A DNA stretch of 64,000 bases, from NCBI RefSeq assembly GCF_002218045.2, contig NZ_AP018685.1, forward strand, positions 1,488,001 to 1,552,000, given 5' to 3'. Origin of the DNA: Vibrio rumoiensis. Its GTDB lineage: Bacteria; Pseudomonadota; Gammaproteobacteria; Enterobacterales; Vibrionaceae. This document shows positions 54,113 to 63,465 of the stretch, in pieces. The notes under the pieces are model-generated. The model saw only the letters and a list, made by a program, of their open reading frames with translations, ran no database searches and had not been told where the DNA came from. The translations under genes and the position numbers were made by a program. Positions within the stretch are counted from its first letter, which is position 1. Each line of letters opens with the position of its first letter.

Positions 54113-54370
54113 TCACGATAATTTTTTATAAAGTTCATCTAAATAATAACGTTCAGATGAAGATAGTCGTTTAGTTGCGACCTGATATAATAACTTAAAA
54201 TTTTCTTTCCTACTTTTTATATTGTGTAAATGTTTTTTGTGCATACCAATTCCACCAATCATCATCACCTTCCGAAACTAATTTTTCTAATAAGTATCTA
54301 TCATATTTATGGTTAGGGTGATAATCATTACAACCCAATCACCCCAAGAGTAAATACACAACACATTACA
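54113..54370 (-). pseudogene. Broken small lipoprotein-like gene downstream of the effector
   Basis: Directly after the effector, where a T6SS immunity gene is expected, coding-like sequence runs in shifted frames. One frame (about 54332 to 54210) reads 'CNDYHPNHKYDRYLLEKLV...WWNWYAQKTFTQYKK' and stops; overlapping it, from an ATG at 54244, another frame reads 'MHKKHLHNIKSRKENF' through 'LLYQVATKRLSSSERYYLDE' to a stop at 54113. An A-run (AAAAAG) at the junction suggests a frameshift. The first part begins after a lipobox-like 'LLLG.LGC' interrupted by TGA. Beyond 54113 the same frame stays open towards 53889 ('VAPPTDLKEKAMLDNKVDEI'), possibly another remnant. Confidence 0.4.
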
Positions 54371-54380
54371 GTTGAATAAC

Positions 54381-57300
54381 TTAAGATAACGTGTCATTAA
54401 TTGTCCAGTCTATAATAAATTCTTGCTTCGTTTCAATATCTCCGTCTACATTACGGACTTGAACGACTTCACCTCTAGCTAATGGATTGACTACGATTGA
54501 TATAGGATAAGCATGATAGTTTCGTACGTTCAATTTTTCTGTATGCACTGTTTGGTAGTTCATAATAGATGAATAAAAACTGCCAGTGACTTCTCTTTTT
54601 ATTTCATCTGAGTAGGTCAACACCATTTTTTGACATAAACTCTTTGAAAATCTATCAAAACGAGTCTTTATAGTGGTGTTATCACCTAATTTTGAAAATT
54701 GCTTTACAAATTTCGCCAACTTAAACCAATTATCCTTAAAGGATTCCCATTGCAAAAGTTTATCTTGCAATATCGAAGGATTATTATTCATGCGAATTAA
54801 ACTTTCTTTCCATTGACGTTTTGAACTAATATTGTTTTTCTCATCATGAGCCAAATATTCCATGATTGTTAAGATAGCTTGAGCCTGAGATTGATTGTTT
54901 AGCTCTCCCGATTTAGAATCGGTTTGCTCTTTAATTAAAGAGTTGAATAAATTACACAATGTTTCTGGAGGTAATTTTGTCACCCACGGTTTCATTATTG
55001 GCTGTCTTTCACGTACATTGAGATTATGAGCCAATAACGGTGCATACTCTTTACTCAAAATGCTTTGTTCACCTTCAGACCATATCGAGATAGGCATCAA
55101 TAACACATCAGCCACACTCAAGCCCATGATCATAGAAAAAGTTAACAAACTATTTAGTAACTCAAAGTCTTCATTCTTACCATTTTCATCTACATCACCA
55201 AATATACTTAAATGCTTAAAGTCATGCATTTTTAATATCCCTAGTAAGGTATTAATAAATTGGTCAACTCCAAGCATATCTAAATTAATTGCAAACCGGC
55301 CCGATGCACCAGGGCCCACCACCATCTTTGCCGACGCTACAAGCACTAATACACCTCCTTGGAATAGTAATCGAAATCCAGCCTGCCCTCCAATACCATA
55401 AGCTACTGAAAGGTGACCATTAATACTGCCCAGCTCTTGATATGGGTTACTTTTAGATGGTTTCCAATAGACCGTCGCATCCAAATTGCCTCCTGCTTCA
55501 ACCCCTGCAAAGATATCTATAATCATTTCCGTTTCGGCGGTATACTTCGAACTTATTGGACCAGAAATCAACTTATTTACTCGCCTTACATTAGGATCAA
55601 ATGCGGTAACCGAACATCCTCTTATCCCGAAATTACTACCATTTATATCAGAAGGACCAAATGCTAGCTTAGAACTCAACATACAAGATGCACCAGCCAA
55701 ACCGTAGATAGAACCTTCAATTTTAGCTGCAAAAAAACCCGCCGAATAAATATTTTCTTGATGAGCAGAATTTACATAAGGTATTTTAATCTCAAAACCC
55801 GAGGTATCTTTTACTTCTTTGATTCCTACATTATTCTTTTGGAGTGGCAACCAAAACTTAATACTAGCTTGTGCTTGTAACAATGAAAGTTGCGCCGATA
55901 TTCCTCTAGAGCCTCCAAGATACTTCGGTTCTTTTATTGCATTGTGATAAGTAGTTAATGATGAATTTAGGAGCCTTGCTCCTTGAGCACTAAAACGAAA
56001 AAGCTGTGCACCAGCATCTATACTGTATTGCGCTTCCTTGCCATCTGGGCTGATACCATCTTGATAATGCCAACCATCTGACCAAAATGCAGTATTAAAT
56101 TCTTTCCTGTGAGTCAATGGATATAAATTCAAGTTAATCTGTGGTGTTTTTAATTTTTTAAGTGCAGTAGGTAATGTCATTTCAGGCATACTACTATTTG
56201 CTCGCACTTTTACAAAGCTAATCTGACTGGTAATATTGCGAACATGCCCTTTCGCTTGTAAACAGAAATCATCACTATTGTTTTCTGGCATGTACCAAGC
56301 CGGACCACGTAAATAAAACAGCTTACCTGTCGACATTAAACTGCATTCTACTACTTGTAGATCATTTAATTTAGCTTGGTTTTTAAAACCCGCCTTCTTT
56401 TTGATTTTCGCTTTATAGCTATAATCCCACTGCAACGTTAATTTAGCGGGCATAGCAGTAATTTTATGCGGTTTAAACTCCAAGGTAGGATTTAATGACT
56501 TCAATCGAGATTGTGCCACTTTTTTTAAAAAATCAATACGAGATTTGGCTACTTTTTTAATCCATAGCAATTTATAGAAAATATTATCAAGTGGAAATAT
56601 TGTACCTAATATTTGTGCTAAGTTCTTCTGGTGCTCATTGATGGTATTATCAATTAAGGCAATCAGAGCTAGACTTGGATAGTAAGACCAATCTAACGTA
56701 ACGTCATTCACTAAAGCCTCTGTTACTTCAGTCACACTACCACCTTTAGATTGCTTATAAAGCTCGTTAATCAAAGCCCTATTTTTAATATCAATCACTT
56801 GATTTGGTGATCGCCAGTTCGGCATTTTTTCATTTAGTACTTTAGGGCCTTGATTATAAGGACCTTCACCTTCTAATTGCTCTCTGGTTAAGCATTGTTC
56901 TTTGATCACAAATCCTAATTGGTTAATTACTTTAAGGAAAAGATATAATGGGTGTAGTTCAGCTGAACTAGAAAAATCAATTGTCGCGATTAGTCGTTCT
57001 AGCGCTCTTTCATGTGGCAACTGGGCAATCGCTATTTCACTATGAAGTGAAAAAAATTCTTTCATGTATTTTTCAAGCACATCTTGCCGTATACTGGTAA
57101 AGTAGTTAAGTTCATCTCGATAAATAAAGTGAGTACCATCATCCGCTTCCATGTTCTCGGCTTGGATTATGGTCCACTTTTCCACTCTTTTTATTGTGTC
57201 AGTAATTTTATTAAGCACGCTATTATGTAAATTATCCAATAATACAGATTGCCTATATTCGGGGATTTGATTCAGTGTTAAATACTCTGTAAAACTAGTA

Positions 57301-57974
57301 CGATTATACAAGGTTTGACTGAAAGCTTTCATCCCTTTTAAAATTTTCTTTACACTAATGTCTAAATTTAAATCATCATATTTAATATGGGCTTTTTCCG
57401 CCATGTCATAAAGTACAACGATGGGATCATCCTTTAAATTTTTGTATAGATGAAATGTGAGCACCAACCTAAACAAGTTCAAAGTTTTATAATCATCCGC
57501 CATATCTTCTGGCATAAATTGCTCAAAATATTTTGTAGAAAACTTAGATAACACGCCTAATTGGTTTAAATTTTGAGAGGTAGTTTGTACATCACCTTCC
57601 ACTATTACTTTCTCTAGTAATGCTTTTTCTTGTTCGATAATTTGTTTGGCTTCCTGAGTAATTGCATACCAACACTTTTCACCAGTTTTAGGGTGAGCAG
57701 GAATATATAAAATATCTACAAAATCAACCGGACCACTACAAGTATCTGCACCACCTGCTAACTCTTCCGGTGCTTGAGGTAACTCAATACGGCTACCATC
57801 TAAAGGAATACTATCAATAGTTGGATCTGGCAACGTTAATTTGTCCCCCTCATAAATGAGATCAGGATTTTTAATTTGATCACTATTCAAACTCATCAAT
57901 ATTTCTTCGGTGGTATTAAAACGTTGTGCCAGCAAACTTAAGCAGTCATTTTTTAATATTGTGTATTGAGCCAT
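54381..57974 (-). CDS. Candidate T6SS effector with an N-terminal LysM domain
   Basis: 1197 residues. LysM at about 3-50 ('TILKNDCLSLLAQRFNTTEEILMSLN...YEGDKLTLP'), then a region with 'VDILYIPAHPKTGEKCWYAIT' and a long helical part. The C-terminal third has hydrophobic stretches near 863-890 ('LLFQGGVLVLVASAKMVV') and 945-970 ('LLNSLLTFSMIMGLSVADVLLM'), suggesting membrane insertion. No known enzymatic motif is recognised. Position straight after vgrG and its DUF4123 adaptor makes it the module's cargo, delivered to rival cells; toxicity and target are inference. The gene is more AT-rich than hcp and vgrG. Confidence 0.75.
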   Translation of the reverse strand: MAQYTILKNDCLSLLAQRFNTTEEILMSLNSDQIKNPDLIYEGDKLTLPDPTIDSIPLDGSRIELPQAPEELAGGADTCSGPVDFVDILYIPAHPKTGEKCWYAITQEAKQIIEQEKALLEKVIVEGDVQTTSQNLNQLGVLSKFSTKYFEQFMPEDMADDYKTLNLFRLVLTFHLYKNLKDDPIVVLYDMAEKAHIKYDDLNLDISVKKILKGMKAFSQTLYNRTSFTEYLTLNQIPEYRQSVLLDNLHNSVLNKITDTIKRVEKWTIIQAENMEADDGTHFIYRDELNYFTSIRQDVLEKYMKEFFSLHSEIAIAQLPHERALERLIATIDFSSSAELHPLYLFLKVINQLGFVIKEQCLTREQLEGEGPYNQGPKVLNEKMPNWRSPNQVIDIKNRALINELYKQSKGGSVTEVTEALVNDVTLDWSYYPSLALIALIDNTINEHQKNLAQILGTIFPLDNIFYKLLWIKKVAKSRIDFLKKVAQSRLKSLNPTLEFKPHKITAMPAKLTLQWDYSYKAKIKKKAGFKNQAKLNDLQVVECSLMSTGKLFYLRGPAWYMPENNSDDFCLQAKGHVRNITSQISFVKVRANSSMPEMTLPTALKKLKTPQINLNLYPLTHRKEFNTAFWSDGWHYQDGISPDGKEAQYSIDAGAQLFRFSAQGARLLNSSLTTYHNAIKEPKYLGGSRGISAQLSLLQAQASIKFWLPLQKNNVGIKEVKDTSGFEIKIPYVNSAHQENIYSAGFFAAKIEGSIYGLAGASCMLSSKLAFGPSDINGSNFGIRGCSVTAFDPNVRRVNKLISGPISSKYTAETEMIIDIFAGVEAGGNLDATVYWKPSKSNPYQELGSINGHLSVAYGIGGQAGFRLLFQGGVLVLVASAKMVVGPGASGRFAINLDMLGVDQFINTLLGILKMHDFKHLSIFGDVDENGKNEDFELLNSLLTFSMIMGLSVADVLLMPISIWSEGEQSILSKEYAPLLAHNLNVRERQPIMKPWVTKLPPETLCNLFNSLIKEQTDSKSGELNNQSQAQAILTIMEYLAHDEKNNISSKRQWKESLIRMNNNPSILQDKLLQWESFKDNWFKLAKFVKQFSKLGDNTTIKTRFDRFSKSLCQKMVLTYSDEIKREVTGSFYSSIMNYQTVHTEKLNVRNYHAYPISIVVNPLARGEVVQVRNVDGDIETKQEFIIDWTINDTLS

Positions 57975-57977
57975 AAT

Positions 57978-58493
57978 TTATACCCACTGTTTGAAGATTG
58001 ACGAAGTAAGATGATAAGGCGTATCAAGAAGCGATGGCTTTATATATTGTTGGCTAAAAGATTGAATTTTTAATGCACTATCAGCCCAATACAAAGCTCT
58101 CGCTGGCCCTAAAATCGTATGAATGTCTTGCTCATTAAGCTCATTCGCCACTTGTTCCCAAATACTGTTCACATAAAAGCGGAACAAAAATGCAGTTTGG
58201 TCGATTTTAACTGACAACAGATTTTGCAAATGATTAAGCAATACATAGCCATCCATATTTTGCTCTAAAGCGAAGATAACAGAACTGGTATCAAACAAAG
58301 GCAGAGTCGACCATTTATCCAATACCGAATCATTTAAACCAAGATTAATCAACAACGGGCTTTGATCGATTAAGTAATCAAAATCAGAGCCTGCATACAG
58401 CGGCAAAACTGTATCAAGTACCGTAATTGTTTTAAGTTGCTTTAACGCATCAGGAATCCGTACGGTATCCACCACTATCCAAAAGTTATTCAT
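57978..58493 (-). CDS. DUF4123 T6SS effector adaptor
   Basis: About 171 residues from the ATG at 58493. 'FWIVVDTVRIPDALKQLKT', 'LPLYAGSDFDYLIDQSPLLINLG' and 'FLFRFYVNSIWEQVANELNEQDIHTILGPARALYWAD' follow the DUF4123 family (Tap/VasW-type chaperones). Such proteins load a specific effector onto the VgrG tip. The start overlaps the vgrG stop by eight bases, and the effector follows three bases later, so translation is coupled. It probably carries the LysM-containing effector. Confidence 0.88.
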   Translation of the reverse strand: MNNFWIVVDTVRIPDALKQLKTITVLDTVLPLYAGSDFDYLIDQSPLLINLGLNDSVLDKWSTLPLFDTSSVIFALEQNMDGYVLLNHLQNLLSVKIDQTAFLFRFYVNSIWEQVANELNEQDIHTILGPARALYWADSALKIQSFSQQYIKPSLLDTPYHLTSSIFKQWV

Positions 58494-60591
58494 TCGATGC
58501 CCCTTTATCACAAGCACAATCCGCTCGAGTACAAGATCCATCTGCTTGCTTCTGACATTGTTTCGCTAAAGCAACATTCGCGATCGCTAAGGTCTGCATT
58601 TTTGTCGCAGAAATCTGCATTGGTAACGGATTTGTCGGCGCAGGCAGTGATTCAAGCCCTAACGGTAACACTGGCATCGACCCGCCAAACCCAGAGCCAC
58701 TGCCTACACTGCCACCAGAGTTAATATTGATGCCAGCTCCAACTAGATGAACCCCTGCGGCGTCGACTTTGACAAAACTACCACCGGCTTTAATGGTTAA
58801 CTCACCCGCGGCTTCTAACACTATTTTTTGCCCTGCTTTCAAATGCACTTCATTGGCAGCATCTTTAATAATGGTTGAGTCGGATTTTATTTGTAAATCG
58901 CCATCAACTATAACCGTTTGGTTTTTTGATACTTTAGTTCGACTCTCGCCTTCAATGGTTACGTTGTGGTTGTTTTTAATTTGAGTGAATTGGTCATTTT
59001 CAACCGTTAAATGTTGGTCGTGGTTGATGTCGGTAATCGCATCATTTTGCACTTCCGCTTTAAAATCTTTTTGTGCGTGTAGATATACTTGCTCGCGATC
59101 CGCCTGGTCTTCAAAGCTGATTTCATTAAAACCTTCACCTTGATGAGTTTCACTGCGCCACACCGTTTTGGTTTTGTTATCTGGCAAGGTGTATGGCGGT
59201 ATATTTTGCGCGTTGAAGGCACGTCCGGTGACGATGGGTTGGTCTGGGTCACCATTTAAAAATGAGACAATCACTTCATGACCAATGCGCGGAATGGCTA
59301 TCATGCCATATTGGCTGCCCGCCCAACCTTGGGAGACTTGTACCCAGCAAGAGCTGTGTTCATCGCCATTGGAATATCTATCCCATGGAAAATGCAGCCT
59401 GACACGGCCATATTCATCACAGAAGATTTCTTCTCCTTCAGGGCCGACTACATAAGCGGTCATCGGGCCGTCGACTTGTGGTTTGGTCATCTGCGGCAGG
59501 CGCCAGGTTTTATCCGCTGGAATCGCTTCAAACTGGTTGGCGTAAGTTGTAGGTTTACTGCCGGCGGATTCTTCAAGCGCTTGCGGTTGGTCACCTTGAT
59601 GGTGACTGGCAATAATCAGCCATGATTGATTAAAGCTATCGTCGCTGTGGTCTTGCATATCAAACTTCGCGCCCGTTTGCAGCTGTGGCTCATTGCTGGT
59701 GCCTTTAGCGGTGTGAGCTTCGCGACGCAAACTATCTAAACGTAGTTGATTGAACGCTTTACCTGTTGCGTCATCTTTAAAACGCCCCGGGAAATCAAAG
59801 TGCTGATACGTATCACGTTGATAATCCATATCACTGCCCACCGCTTGCTGGGCAAAAGTGTACTGAGGTTTTTTAAAGCTGTAGTCACCGCTGTGCGCTT
59901 CACTGACTTCAAACTGAGTGGTTTTGGTGAAAGTGTTGATGTACGGCGTCGAGCTAATGCCGCTCGCCATTGCGTTGTAAGGAATTGGGGCATCGAGTGA
60001 GCTAATCAATTGGCTATCATCGGTAAACAATACCGTGTGTTTGCCTTTTGATTGCTCAATGTGATAGACCATGCCTTCTTCGGCTGCTAAACGGTTGATG
60101 AAGGCTAAATCGGTCTCACGGTACTGCATGCAAAACTCACGCAGTTTAGGTGTGCGCGTTAAGGCAAAAGCGAAATTTTGAATGTCCATTTCTTTGAATA
60201 AGGTGGCAATGATGTCGGGCGTCGAAATGGATTGGAAAATACGGCTGTTATGACGCAGTGATAAACGTTCGATTTCAGGCACTAGGGTAAGCTGGTAAAA
60301 AGTGTGGTGATGGCCGGTTTCACCAATCGAAAAAGCGCGCACAATGCCATTGATGCGTTGCACTACTTCGCCATCTCGATGCATGACAAGTTCGGTGTTT
60401 TTATCCACCACATCCAATGCGGTAATATCGGGGCGGCGGCTGGCAAGGGCAATCTGATAACGAAAACCGTGACACCACGAGCCATCGGCTTGTTGCACCG
60501 ATGAAAAGTTATCTTGCCCTTGGTAATGAACGACCGCCAGTGAATCCTCACTGAACCCATCTACCTGTATTGAAAACTGCAACCTTGCCAT
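58486..60591 (-). CDS. vgrG: T6SS spike protein VgrG
   Basis: About 701 residues. gp27-like N-terminal part ('NSRIFQSISTPDIIATLFKEM', 'QYRETDLAFINRLAAEEGMVYHIEQ'), the gp5-like OB ('GPEGEEIFCDEYGRVRLHFPWDR', 'GWAGSQYGMIAIPRIGHEVIVSFLNGDPDQPIV'), then the repeated needle ('HNVTIEGESRTKVSKNQTVIV'). The tail is Gly/Ser-rich and then cysteine-rich ('CQKQADGSCTRADCACDKGA'), which could bind a metal or the adaptor. No evolved enzymatic C-domain is visible. The ATG at 60591 is preceded by GGTGGA. Confidence 0.95.
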   Translation of the reverse strand: MARLQFSIQVDGFSEDSLAVVHYQGQDNFSSVQQADGSWCHGFRYQIALASRRPDITALDVVDKNTELVMHRDGEVVQRINGIVRAFSIGETGHHHTFYQLTLVPEIERLSLRHNSRIFQSISTPDIIATLFKEMDIQNFAFALTRTPKLREFCMQYRETDLAFINRLAAEEGMVYHIEQSKGKHTVLFTDDSQLISSLDAPIPYNAMASGISSTPYINTFTKTTQFEVSEAHSGDYSFKKPQYTFAQQAVGSDMDYQRDTYQHFDFPGRFKDDATGKAFNQLRLDSLRREAHTAKGTSNEPQLQTGAKFDMQDHSDDSFNQSWLIIASHHQGDQPQALEESAGSKPTTYANQFEAIPADKTWRLPQMTKPQVDGPMTAYVVGPEGEEIFCDEYGRVRLHFPWDRYSNGDEHSSCWVQVSQGWAGSQYGMIAIPRIGHEVIVSFLNGDPDQPIVTGRAFNAQNIPPYTLPDNKTKTVWRSETHQGEGFNEISFEDQADREQVYLHAQKDFKAEVQNDAITDINHDQHLTVENDQFTQIKNNHNVTIEGESRTKVSKNQTVIVDGDLQIKSDSTIIKDAANEVHLKAGQKIVLEAAGELTIKAGGSFVKVDAAGVHLVGAGININSGGSVGSGSGFGGSMPVLPLGLESLPAPTNPLPMQISATKMQTLAIANVALAKQCQKQADGSCTRADCACDKGASNE

Positions 60592-60748
60592 ATTGTATTC
60601 CACCACGAAGGAAAGAAGAAAAACCGTTACAAATCAGAATTAAGCGACTGTACTGTTCTGCTTTTTATCGTGTTGAGCGTCATTTCTCAATTCAACAAAA
60701 ACCAGAAAATCTGATGGTTAGTGTGTTAACAACATCAGAAAACATCCA

Positions 60749-60781
60749 AAAACAGGAAATGAGGTGAGCCCCTCATTTCCT
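60749..60781 (-). terminator. Terminator between hcp and vgrG
   Basis: AGGAAATGAGG (60754-60764) pairs perfectly with CCTCATTTCCT (60771-60781); on the minus strand the stem is followed by GTTTTT. It lies 28 bases past the hcp stop. Partial termination here would give more hcp than vgrG mRNA. Confidence 0.8.
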
Positions 60782-60808
60782 GAGTAATAGCGTGAATCAT
60801 CAAAGCGA

Positions 60809-61327
60809 TTAGGCTTCGATAGGCTTACGCCAATCGTCACCACCTGAGGTACCTGCATTGTTGTGGTCCCAAGTGATTTTGCGGTAAGACATCGCTACCG
60901 TGATGTTTTGTGTGAAGTCTTTCATTGATGGGTCTTGGCAATGTGGCATTTCACATTGGATATCAATGATGGTCGCGCCTTCTAATTTCGTAGTGAAGAA
61001 GTTCTCTTGCTTACCTTCAATTGAAGTGCGGTACCATTTCAGTTCAACTTCATCCAGTTTTTCACCAGAAGTCAGTGCGTTGTACATCAATGGTACTGCT
61101 TTGTTTAACGCGACTGTGAATTTGAACGGCTTATGAACACGTTGGCCCGAAGGTTGGCCAGATTGTGGGTCAGTTGGAATGGTGACGGTGTGGTCAACAT
61201 GTTGAACCAGCATTTGGTCTTCATGGCCTTCAACATAAGAGTCACCGATAGAATCCGCAGTACATGCGCCTGCAGTGATGTTGCCTTGAGTCGCGCCTTT
61301 GATAGATAAATAACATGGAGTTGGCAT
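60809..61327 (-). CDS. hcp: T6SS tube protein Hcp
   Basis: 172 residues from the ATG at 61327. 'PTPCYLSIKGATQGNITAG', 'GHEDQMLVQHVDHTVTIPT', 'GQRVHKPFKFTVALNKAVPLMYNAL' and 'EKLDEVELKWYRT' are typical of Vibrio Hcp. Hcp stacks as hexamers into the secreted tube. AAGGAC precedes the ATG; the open frame extends upstream, but that region lacks family similarity. It leads the auxiliary cluster hcp-vgrG-adaptor-effector. Confidence 0.95.
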   Translation of the reverse strand: MPTPCYLSIKGATQGNITAGACTADSIGDSYVEGHEDQMLVQHVDHTVTIPTDPQSGQPSGQRVHKPFKFTVALNKAVPLMYNALTSGEKLDEVELKWYRTSIEGKQENFFTTKLEGATIIDIQCEMPHCQDPSMKDFTQNITVAMSYRKITWDHNNAGTSGGDDWRKPIEA

Positions 61328-61553
61328 TGTATTGTCCTTATGAGATTGAGTTAAATGATGAAGGTCATCCTTCACACTCACCCTACCAAGCAACTTCTAT
61401 GCCAAATAAAAAATACATGTAATTCAATGTATTATAAATTTAAAAATGAAATGACCAGGCAAAAAATTGCCAGATACTTGGCAAGATCTTGCTTGGTCAT
61501 ATGTATTATTTCAAAGTTGTAATGGTTAAAAAAATCAGATTTATAGGATTGAA

Positions 61554-62813
61554 TCATGGACTCAAAGCTTCAATACCTAATCTCAAAGCTTTGAAGAAAG
61601 TTTCTATTTCTTGTTGAGTGTTGTAATGCATTAACCCAACTCTCAAAAAGCCGCCATGCTCCTCACATTGCAGCTGCTCTAATAATCCAACCGCATAAAA
61701 ATGCCCACTCCAAACACAAATATTTTGCTCAGCGAGATACTTAGCTAATTCACCGGAATCAATGCCTTTCATTTTTAAAGCGAAAGTCGGCGTTCTTTTC
61801 GCAATAGCATTTAAATTGGTATGCCCGTAACAAGTGACTTCGGGGAATTGGGTTAATTGTTGTAAAAATTGCAGAGATAACTGCTGTTCATAGTCAGAAT
61901 AATACTCAAAACTTTGTTTTAAGCGCAGCCTTAATGAGGCTTCAGGATCACCTAGTGCCGCGAGATGCTCAATACAAGCGACCATGCCTGATAATGCTTC
62001 AAAATTCTGAGTTCCGGTTTCATAACGGCCCGGACCAATATTCGTCGCTGGCTCCACTTTATATGGCTCTAACCTATGTAACCACTGTGGATGAACATAC
62101 ATCATACCGATATGTGGACCGAAAAACTTATACGCAGAACACACCAAAAAGTCACAGCGTAACGACTGTACATCGATTAAATGATGAGGTGCGTAATGAA
62201 CCGCATCAACAAACACTTGCGCCCCTACCTCATAAGCCTTATCAACCACCCGTTTGACATCAACAATGGTGCCTGTTGTATTCGAAGCATACGTCAGCGC
62301 AATCAAGCGTGTTTTTTCACTAATCAAGGCCTCTAGTTGCGAATAATCGAGATCACAAGTATTTGGGTTTACATCAATTTGATGTACTAGGCAGCCTTTA
62401 TCTTTAGCCGCCTGTTGCCAAGAAGAAACATTGGCATAATGATCTAGCCGAGTGACGATAATCTCATCACCCGCTTGCCAGTCTTTTGCAAGCGTCCGGC
62501 TGAATGAGAAAGTCAAACTGCTCATATTGGCGCCAAACACAATATTTTCTGGAAGCTCTGCATTTAATAAATTAGCCGCATAATATCGAGCTTTATTCAT
62601 TAAATCGGTCGTCAGATGGCTAGAAAAAAAGGCGCCACCAAGGTTTGAATTGTAACGCCCTAAATAATCTTGCATCGCTTGTATAGTGCGGTAAGCCACT
62701 TGAGAGCCACCAGGGCCATCAAAGAAAATCACTGGCTTGCCTTGATGTTGTTGCTGCAATGCAGGGAAGTCTTGCCGTAAAGCATCAACATCGAAACGTT
62801 TAATTTTTGGCAT
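61554..62813 (-). CDS. Class V PLP enzyme, cysteine desulfurase-like
   Basis: About 419 residues. 'VIFFDGPGGSQVAYRTIQAMQDYL', 'VFGANMSSLTFSFSRTL', 'EIIVTRLDHYANVSSW', 'VFVDAVHYAPHHLIDV' and the PLP lysine in 'FLVCSAYKFFGPHIGMMYV' place it in the class V aminotransferase/cysteine desulfurase family. No clear catalytic-cysteine loop like that of SufS is recognised, so desulfurase activity is uncertain. The start overlaps the end of the dioxygenase gene by 14 bases; AAGGAGG precedes the ATG at 62813. Confidence 0.85.
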   Translation of the reverse strand: MPKIKRFDVDALRQDFPALQQQHQGKPVIFFDGPGGSQVAYRTIQAMQDYLGRYNSNLGGAFFSSHLTTDLMNKARYYAANLLNAELPENIVFGANMSSLTFSFSRTLAKDWQAGDEIIVTRLDHYANVSSWQQAAKDKGCLVHQIDVNPNTCDLDYSQLEALISEKTRLIALTYASNTTGTIVDVKRVVDKAYEVGAQVFVDAVHYAPHHLIDVQSLRCDFLVCSAYKFFGPHIGMMYVHPQWLHRLEPYKVEPATNIGPGRYETGTQNFEALSGMVACIEHLAALGDPEASLRLRLKQSFEYYSDYEQQLSLQFLQQLTQFPEVTCYGHTNLNAIAKRTPTFALKMKGIDSGELAKYLAEQNICVWSGHFYAVGLLEQLQCEEHGGFLRVGLMHYNTQQEIETFFKALRLGIEALSP

Positions 62814-63465
62814 CACGCCCCTCCTTAGCGGTTAGCACCATCACATCCATATAGCCCTCTTGCTTTGGGTCTATCGCTCGAATCGGTTGGGCGTTATGCC
62901 AAAGTCGATGATCATCTAGCATAGCCATTTCACCATCATCGAGTACTTTACGGAAAAATGGCGCTTCATGATCATGATTATAAAGCATAATTTCACCCCC
63001 CACGACATTGTGCCGCGCGATGCCAATAATCGCGATATGATCAAACCCATCCTGATGAACCCCTTCTGGTGCAACAGGCGTTTCATCCATAAGCGTAGCC
63101 ACCCTCATTTGATGAATTTCTATTTCTTGACCATTCGGTAAATGGTTTGCTTGGATGAAGTGCCAACACATCGATTTCAACGATGAGCTATTTAATACAT
63201 TCAACTCCATTGGTTCGAAATGTCGTACAATATCACCTTGAAAATGGTTAATATCACTGGTTTGAACAAAATCATGTTTATCGCTAGGTTTTACTTCACC
63301 ATCAATAAAATAGATCACAGAATAACGGCGTAAACGATATTGCCCATCGGCATGATTCGTATGGGGAAGTGTTGAAAAGCTATCTAAAATAGGGGCTAAA
63401 GCGTCACCACCTAATTGAACGAGTTGAAGCTCATTTTGTGGCCTATCTATGACTACATCACTCAT
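62800..63465 (-). CDS. 2OG-Fe(II) dioxygenase family protein
   Basis: 221 residues. The iron-binding pattern is visible as 'HQDGFDHIAIIGIARHNVVGGEIMLY' (His-X-Asp) and a distal histidine 'DHRLWHNAQPI'. It resembles the 2OG-Fe dioxygenase family that contains free amino-acid hydroxylases such as isoleucine 4-hydroxylase. GAGAGG precedes the ATG. Overlap with the PLP enzyme gene suggests a two-step pathway on an amino acid, but the substrate is unknown. It is upstream of the trxB gene, in the opposite direction. Confidence 0.82.
   Translation of the reverse strand: MSDVVIDRPQNELQLVQLGGDALAPILDSFSTLPHTNHADGQYRLRRYSVIYFIDGEVKPSDKHDFVQTSDINHFQGDIVRHFEPMELNVLNSSSLKSMCWHFIQANHLPNGQEIEIHQMRVATLMDETPVAPEGVHQDGFDHIAIIGIARHNVVGGEIMLYNHDHEAPFFRKVLDDGEMAMLDDHRLWHNAQPIRAIDPKQEGYMDVMVLTAKEGRDAKN

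Noticed and set aside
59278..59625. 115-codon plus-strand open frame inside vgrG
   Set aside because: Antisense to the conserved OB region of VgrG with no ribosome-binding site or domain.
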